Shown piece by piece: positions 59,584 to 64,000 of a stretch of DNA of 64,000 nucleotides (the first letter of the stretch is position 1; every line of letters begins with the position of its first letter). The notes under the pieces were generated by a model. That model saw nothing but the letters and a program-made list of their open reading frames with translations. It searched no databases and had not been told where the DNA came from. Where the stretch lies: positions 248,001-312,000 of the forward strand of contig NZ_QJRY01000005.1 of NCBI RefSeq assembly GCF_003205195.1, read 5' to 3'. Origin of the DNA: Peteryoungia wuzhouensis (lineage in GTDB: Bacteria > Pseudomonadota > Alphaproteobacteria > Rhizobiales > Rhizobiaceae). A program made the position numbers and the translations under genes.

Positions 59584-60489
59584 ATGGTAGAAGTCCGATT
59601 TCTGGGCGTCGGCGCGCCGAAGCCGAAACGCGTGATCCGTGTGCCGCTCGGGCTTGTCTCCTATCTGCAGGCGACGCCGCTGATGCTCATCCTCGGCTGC
59701 TTTCTGCTCCTCCCGATCCTGATGATCGGGACGGTGTCCTTCTGGGATTACGACTTCGCTCAGATGTATCCTGATTTCGTGACCTTCAACTATACGGAGA
59801 CGCTGGGCTCCTGGGTGACCTGGAAGACCTATCTCAACACCCTGAAATTCGCCCTGATCGTCTGGGCAATCACCCTATTTGTCGGCTTTTGGGTCGCCTA
59901 TTTCCTGGCCTTCCACGTGCGGACGTCCGCCATGCAGAGCGTACTCTTTCTCGTCTGCACCGTGCCGTTCCTGACGTCGAACATCATCCGCATGATCTCC
60001 TGGATCCCGGTGCTCGGGCGCAACGGGTTGATCAATTCGGCGCTGGTCAGTGCCGGCATCGTGCCGCAGCCGATCGAGTGGCTGCTCTATTCCGATTTCG
60101 CCGTCGTGCTCGCCATGGTGCATCTCTACACGCTGTTCATGGTGACGCCGATCTTCAACACGATGATGCGCATCGACCGTTCGCTTCTGGAAGCCGCACG
60201 TGATGCAGGCGCCAGCGGCTGGCAGATCCTCACCAATGTCATCCTGCCGCTGTCGAAGCCCGGCATGGCGATCGGCACGATCTTTGTCGTCACGCTGGTC
60301 ATGGCCGATTTCTCCACCGTGCAGGTCATGTCCGGCGGCCAGAGCGCGTCTGTCGCGCTGATGATGAAAAACCAGATGTCGCTGCTGCAATATCCGGCGG
60401 CGGCCGCCAATGCCGTGGTGCTCCTGATCCTCGTGCTGCTGATGGTCGCAGCGATCCTGCGCGTCGTCGATATCCGGAAGGAGCTCTAA
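59584..60489 (+). CDS. ABC transporter permease (PotB type)
   Basis: A 301-residue inner-membrane permease with about six hydrophobic segments and the EAA coupling loop (LLEAARDAGASGWQILTNVI, then LPLSKPG). The N-terminal 25 residues are basic and cytoplasmic. It follows the binding protein gene after the RIME-like repeat and pairs with the next permease, which starts 1 bp downstream. Confidence 0.9.
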   Translation: MVEVRFLGVGAPKPKRVIRVPLGLVSYLQATPLMLILGCFLLLPILMIGTVSFWDYDFAQMYPDFVTFNYTETLGSWVTWKTYLNTLKFALIVWAITLFVGFWVAYFLAFHVRTSAMQSVLFLVCTVPFLTSNIIRMISWIPVLGRNGLINSALVSAGIVPQPIEWLLYSDFAVVLAMVHLYTLFMVTPIFNTMMRIDRSLLEAARDAGASGWQILTNVILPLSKPGMAIGTIFVVTLVMADFSTVQVMSGGQSASVALMMKNQMSLLQYPAAAANAVVLLILVLLMVAAILRVVDIRKEL

Positions 60490-60490
60490 G

Positions 60491-61309
60491 ATGCATTCCG
60501 ACAAGCGTCCCCGCGAATTCTATATTCTCGCCGCTTTTTTCGCGCTCTTCGTGGTTTTCCTCTATGGGCCGCTGTCGGCCATCGTCATCCTGTCCTTCCA
60601 GGGACCGAATGGCGGTTTGACCTTCCCGCTCAACGGCGTGTCCCTGCACTGGTTCGCCAATCTGTTCGAGACCCAGGCGGTCGGTGATTTCGGCGGTTCG
60701 TTCCGCCGCTCCTTCGCGCTCGGCCTGATGGTCATGATCGTCACCGTGGTCGTCTCGCTGCTCGCTGGGCTCGCCTTCCGCCGCAAGTTCGTCGGGGCGA
60801 CGCCGCTCTTCTATCTCTCGGTCGCAAGCCTTGTCGTGCCGTCGATCATCATCTCGCTCGGCATCGGCGTGTTGTTTAGCCAGCTCGGCTTCCAGCCCGC
60901 CTGGTACACCTCCGGCTTCGGTGCGCATCTCACCTGGACGCTGCCCTTCGGCGTGCTGATCATGTTCGCCATCTTCAACCGCTTCTCGCCGTCCTACGAA
61001 GAAGCAGCCCGAGACCTCGGCGCCACCTCCTGGCAGACCTTCCGCCATGTGGTGCTGCCGATGATCGCGCCGCCGCTGATCGGTGTCGGGCTCTTCGGCT
61101 TCACGCTCTCCTATGACGAGTTCGCCCGCACGCTGATGACGTCTGGCACCTACAACACGCTGCCGCTGGAGATTTACGGCATGACGACCAATGTCACGAC
61201 GCCAGTGCTTTATGCGCTCGGCACGGTCACGACGCTGTTTTCGCTGCTGGTCATCGGCGGCACACTCGGCCTGATCGTCGCGATGAACCGCCGCAGAAGC
61301 CAGGGCTGA
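60491..61309 (+). CDS. ABC transporter permease (PotC type)
   Basis: A 272-residue permease with six hydrophobic segments and the EAA loop YEEAARDLGATSWQTFRHVV. LSYDEFARTLMTSG near the C-terminus is typical of the PotC side of the pair. It begins one base after the previous stop codon and 5 bp before the racemase gene, so all belong to one operon. Confidence 0.9.
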   Translation: MHSDKRPREFYILAAFFALFVVFLYGPLSAIVILSFQGPNGGLTFPLNGVSLHWFANLFETQAVGDFGGSFRRSFALGLMVMIVTVVVSLLAGLAFRRKFVGATPLFYLSVASLVVPSIIISLGIGVLFSQLGFQPAWYTSGFGAHLTWTLPFGVLIMFAIFNRFSPSYEEAARDLGATSWQTFRHVVLPMIAPPLIGVGLFGFTLSYDEFARTLMTSGTYNTLPLEIYGMTTNVTTPVLYALGTVTTLFSLLVIGGTLGLIVAMNRRRSQG

Positions 61310-61314
61310 GTTGC

Positions 61315-62058
61315 ATGAAAATTGCCGTCATCAATCCGAACACCACCGCCAGCATGACCGCGACCATCGCGGACGCCGCGCGGCGGGTGGCGCATGCGGA
61401 TACCGAGATCGTGGCGATCACCTCGTCGATGGGGCCCGTCTCGATCGAAGGCTATTATGACGAGGTCTTCGCCATTCCCGGCCTTCTCGTGGAGATCGCG
61501 AAGGTCGAGCGCGAGGGCGCTGATGCGATCGTGATCGCCTGTTTCGACGATACCGGTTTGGATGCCGCGCGCGCGCTCGCCTCGATCCCCGTCATCGGCA
61601 TCTGCGAGGCGGCTGTCTCTGCCACTTCTTTCATCGCCCAACGCTTCTCGATCGTGACCACCATGGAGCGCTCGCGGCTGCCGGTCGAACATCTCGTGCA
61701 TCGCTATGGCATGGGCAGCCGCTGCAAGGTGCGTGCGGCGGATGTGCCGGTGCTGTCGCTCGAAGACCCGAATTCGAATGCCCGCGACCGGCTGCGCAGC
61801 GAAATCTCAGCGGCGCTGAAGGACGACAAGGCAGAGGCGATCGTGCTCGGCTGTGCCGGCATGGCGGACCTGACGGCTGCGCTGAGGCTGGAATTCGGTG
61901 TTCCCGTCGTCGATGGCGTTGCTGCGGCGGTCAAGCAGGCGGAAGCGCTTGTGGCGCTGGGGCTGTCGACCGCCAAGCGCGGTGCCTATGCGACGCCGGT
62001 GCGCAAGCCTTATCACGGTGACCTCGCACGCTTTTCGCCGGAAGCCATGGGCGTATGA
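61315..62058 (+). CDS. Aspartate/glutamate/hydantoin racemase family protein
   Basis: A 247-residue racemase of the HyuE/Asp-Glu family with its two catalytic cysteines: Cys76 in IVIACFDDTG and Cys180 in IVLGCAGMADL. The N-terminal AVINPNTTASMT loop is a family hallmark. It should racemise a substrate with an acidic alpha-carbon, such as a 5-substituted hydantoin or amino acid. Location at the end of the importer operon suggests it acts on the imported compound, but no hydantoinase or carbamoylase gene is present here. Confidence 0.85.
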   Translation: MKIAVINPNTTASMTATIADAARRVAHADTEIVAITSSMGPVSIEGYYDEVFAIPGLLVEIAKVEREGADAIVIACFDDTGLDAARALASIPVIGICEAAVSATSFIAQRFSIVTTMERSRLPVEHLVHRYGMGSRCKVRAADVPVLSLEDPNSNARDRLRSEISAALKDDKAEAIVLGCAGMADLTAALRLEFGVPVVDGVAAAVKQAEALVALGLSTAKRGAYATPVRKPYHGDLARFSPEAMGV

Positions 62059-62906
62059 GTATGACGGGTGATGTGCAGATCCGCGTGCTGACGCTAAGCG
62101 AGGTCAAGGACCTCATCGGTTGGGCGGCGCTGGAGGGCTGGAATCCGGGACATGGCGATGCCGCAGCTTTCCGCGCAGCAGACCCTGATGGTTTCATCGG
62201 CTGTTTCGTGGAGGGGCGGTTCGCGGCCGGAATTTCCGCCGTGCGCTACGGGACCGGTTTCGGTTTCATCGGTCTTTATATCTGCCACCCGGATTTTCGA
62301 GGACGTGGTCTCGGTCGCCTCGTCTGGGATGCCGGCATGGCGCATCTCAGTGGTCGGGTGATCGGCCTTGACGGCGTGGTCGAGCAGCAGGCGAATTATG
62401 GTCGCATGGGTTTTGTGCCGGCCTATGACACGGTGCGCTGGAGCATCGAGCGCGTGCCGGCTATGGCGCGAGCCGATGCCGCCTGCCTTGCTGCGGGCGA
62501 GAGGGATATCGCCGACATTCTCGCCTTCGATCGCAACTTCTTTCCGGAGAGGCGGGATGATTTCCTCACCATCTGGCTTCAACCGCCGCGCCGTGCCTTC
62601 ATCTGCCGCCGGCAGGGTGCGGTGGCGGGCTATGCGGTTGTGCGCCCCTGCCTCAGCGGTCACAAGATCGGGCCGCTCTTTGCCGTCGATGGGAGAACGG
62701 CCGAGGATCTCTTGAAGGTCTGCCTGGCAAATCTGACGGGTGCGGAGATCCATCTGGATGTGCCCGGCTATCAGCAAGGCTTCCGCTATCTGCTGGAACG
62801 TCTGGGGTTCAAGCCGGGCTTCCAGACGGCGCGCATGTATCGTGGCCAGCCACCCGTGCTGCAAAACGCCGGCGTTTACGCGATCACGACGCTGGAGCTC
62901 GGCTGA
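62055..62906 (+). CDS. GNAT-family N-acetyltransferase, two-domain
   Basis: A 283-residue protein whose N-terminal half is a GNAT fold; the acetyl-CoA loop is HPDFRGRGLGRLVWDAGM (about residues 76-93). The C-terminal half resembles a second, degenerate GNAT-like domain (RPCLSGHKIGPLFAVD), as in YitI-like proteins. The ATG overlaps the racemase stop codon by 4 bp. It could acetylate the imported or racemised amine; the substrate is unknown. Confidence 0.82.
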   Translation: MSMTGDVQIRVLTLSEVKDLIGWAALEGWNPGHGDAAAFRAADPDGFIGCFVEGRFAAGISAVRYGTGFGFIGLYICHPDFRGRGLGRLVWDAGMAHLSGRVIGLDGVVEQQANYGRMGFVPAYDTVRWSIERVPAMARADAACLAAGERDIADILAFDRNFFPERRDDFLTIWLQPPRRAFICRRQGAVAGYAVVRPCLSGHKIGPLFAVDGRTAEDLLKVCLANLTGAEIHLDVPGYQQGFRYLLERLGFKPGFQTARMYRGQPPVLQNAGVYAITTLELG

Positions 62907-62909
62907 TCC

Positions 62910-63410
62910 TTAGTCCGACATGCCGGATGGCGAAGCCGTGGGCAGCATGCCGCGATAGATGCCGGGTGAGGACCCCTCGATCGGGATCGCTCCAACACTG
63001 CGCTGGTAGAAGTCCACCGGACCGGCACCGCCGATAATGGCATAGCCATAGCCCTGGTCGCGCATGTCGAGCAGGGTTCGCAACAAAAGCGCATGACCGA
63101 TCCCCTTGCCGCGCGCGGTCTCATCCACGCCCGTCGGGCCGAAGAAGCCTTTCATCGTGGCATCGTGGCAGGCAAAACCGAGGAGCATTTCGTGGTCATG
63201 GGCAATCCAGCAGGTGACCGGCTGGCGCAGGATGGCGGCTGTTGCCTCATCGACCCATCCCTCGCCGAAGCGGGGGCGGATCCAATCGCATATGGCGCTG
63301 CGTTCCGGCACCAATGCGCGGCGCAGGGTAATGCCTTGATCGGCCATGCGTTTGTCGAGCGCCGCGTCCTGGGCCAGGTCATAGAGCTTCACCAGCATAT
63401 CGGAGGCCAT
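62910..63410 (-). CDS. GNAT-family N-acetyltransferase
   Basis: A 166-residue acetyltransferase with the acetyl-CoA-binding loop DETARGKGIGHALLLRTL and a typical C-terminal GGAGPVDFYQRSVGA. The ATG at 63410 follows CAGGAGATCTGAC, which overlaps the stop codon of the ROK gene; an upstream extension of nine codons lacks support. It is convergent with the two-domain GNAT gene. It may be co-expressed with the ROK gene; an amino-sugar substrate would fit. Confidence 0.82.
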   Translation of the reverse strand: MASDMLVKLYDLAQDAALDKRMADQGITLRRALVPERSAICDWIRPRFGEGWVDEATAAILRQPVTCWIAHDHEMLLGFACHDATMKGFFGPTGVDETARGKGIGHALLLRTLLDMRDQGYGYAIIGGAGPVDFYQRSVGAIPIEGSSPGIYRGMLPTASPSGMSD

Positions 63411-63411
63411 G

Positions 63412-64000
63412 TCAGATCTCCTGATGCTCAGCCGCAAAGCCTAGGCCGAGGATGGCAGCGCCAATCAGACCGGGCTCGACCCGGCAGGTCGCGGGCACCA
63501 CGATCGGATGGGCGAACTTGCGCAATATGCGGCGTCTGAGCGCCACATCGATCGCCGAGATGAGGGCCGGCACGTTGGACAGCCCGCCACCGACGGGCAG
63601 GATGGTCGTGCCGGTCACGTTGACCACCATGGACAGGGCATCGGTCAAGATATCGACATAGACGTCGATGGTGCGGGCCGCAGGTCTGTCACCGCTCTGC
63701 CAATCGGCGAGAATGTCCTCGCTTGTGCGCGTTTCGCCATGCAGTTCGCGGTGCAGCTTCTCCAGGCCGCGCGCACTGCAGATCGCGTCGATGCAGCCGA
63801 CCTGGCCGCAGCCACACTTAAAACGGGGAATCCGGACCGGCGGTGTCCCGGCTTCATTGGCCTGGACGGGGCCGTGGCCCCATTCGCCGGCGAAGCCGCC
63901 ATTGCTGTTGATTAGTTTGCCGTCAATCACGAGGCCCCCGCCGACGCCGGTGCCGAGGATGATGCCGAAGACAACCCGGTGGCCGCGTGCAGCCCCAATG
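63412..64000 (-). CDS. ROK-family sugar kinase, 5' end outside the window
   Basis: About 196 C-terminal residues are present and the frame runs off the window edge. The ROK hallmarks are the glycine-rich IILGTGVGGGLVIDGK and the zinc site: His in GEWGHGPV and CGCGQVGCIDAI (C-x-C-G-x-x-G-C). Members phosphorylate glucose, N-acetylglucosamine, N-acetylmannosamine or fructose, while related repressors carry a helix-turn-helix in the part not visible here. Thus kinase is likely but not proven. Confidence 0.85.
   Translation of the reverse strand, partial: IGAARGHRVVFGIILGTGVGGGLVIDGKLINSNGGFAGEWGHGPVQANEAGTPPVRIPRFKCGCGQVGCIDAICSARGLEKLHRELHGETRTSEDILADWQSGDRPAARTIDVYVDILTDALSMVVNVTGTTILPVGGGLSNVPALISAIDVALRRRILRKFAHPIVVPATCRVEPGLIGAAILGLGFAAEHQEI

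Overview
The window reads as GC-rich chromosomal or megaplasmid DNA of an alphaproteobacterium of the Rhizobiaceae type. The evidence is the density of ABC uptake systems with adjacent GntR/LysR/Lrp regulators, a glxABCD-glnT cluster like that of Sinorhizobium, a rhizobial RIME-like palindromic intergenic repeat at 59414-59536, and a vanA-gntR-vanB cluster. I saw no rRNA, tRNA, insertion sequence, prophage or CRISPR array.

Layout. 1-4522: sugar ABC transporter with two tandem binding proteins (the first cut by the window edge). 4587-5195: J-domain protein. 5416-9558: aromatic/quinone-handling operon (ring-cleaving dioxygenase, carboxylesterase, orphan binding protein) with a divergent LysR regulator. 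9582-15481: Lrp regulator and a divergent polar amino-acid ABC operon ending in a transsulfuration-type PLP enzyme and a homocysteine methyltransferase, probably for a methylated sulfur amino acid. 15588-21694: glnT/gmaS plus glxD, glxC, glxB, an XRE-cupin regulator and glxA, which resembles the N-methylglutamate synthase module. 21788-26643: RND efflux pump with adaptor and DUF2892 protein under an ArsR repressor carrying the cysteine spacing of persulfide sensors. 26871-29704: vanillate demethylase vanA-vanR-vanB. 29829-31842: tandem-HTH regulator, orphan CheW and a small protein. 50660-55996: YtfQRT-YjfF-type sugar ABC operon with a FadR/GntR regulator. 56016-62906: GntR regulator and a divergent PotABCD-type operon with an Asp/Glu/hydantoin racemase and a GNAT enzyme. 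62910-64000: GNAT and a truncated ROK protein.

The most striking region is 31852-48061, a single-direction alginate-type exopolysaccharide cluster: algD, alg8, alg44, algA, an algG-like beta-helix gene, algI, algJ, a Sel1 protein, algX, algF, a large Sel1 protein and an algL-like gene. The monomer-supply and synthase genes (AlgD, Alg8) and the O-acetylation set (AlgI, AlgJ, AlgX, AlgF) keep their key motifs. Four other members look degenerate at the sites that define their activity in Pseudomonas: the Alg44 PilZ domain lacks the c-di-GMP motifs, AlgG lacks DPHD, AlgL lacks the catalytic His/Tyr/Lys, and the isomerase domain of AlgA lacks its metal-binding histidines. No AlgE porin gene is present. 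I infer an acetylated mannuronan-like polymer with different control and export. A LuxR-type regulator, a perfect 24-bp palindrome upstream of algD and a ParA/BcsQ-like ATPase lie beside the cluster.

Limits: families were assigned by reading motifs and by recalled family sequences, without database searches or structural prediction. Substrates of the ABC systems are inferred from context only.
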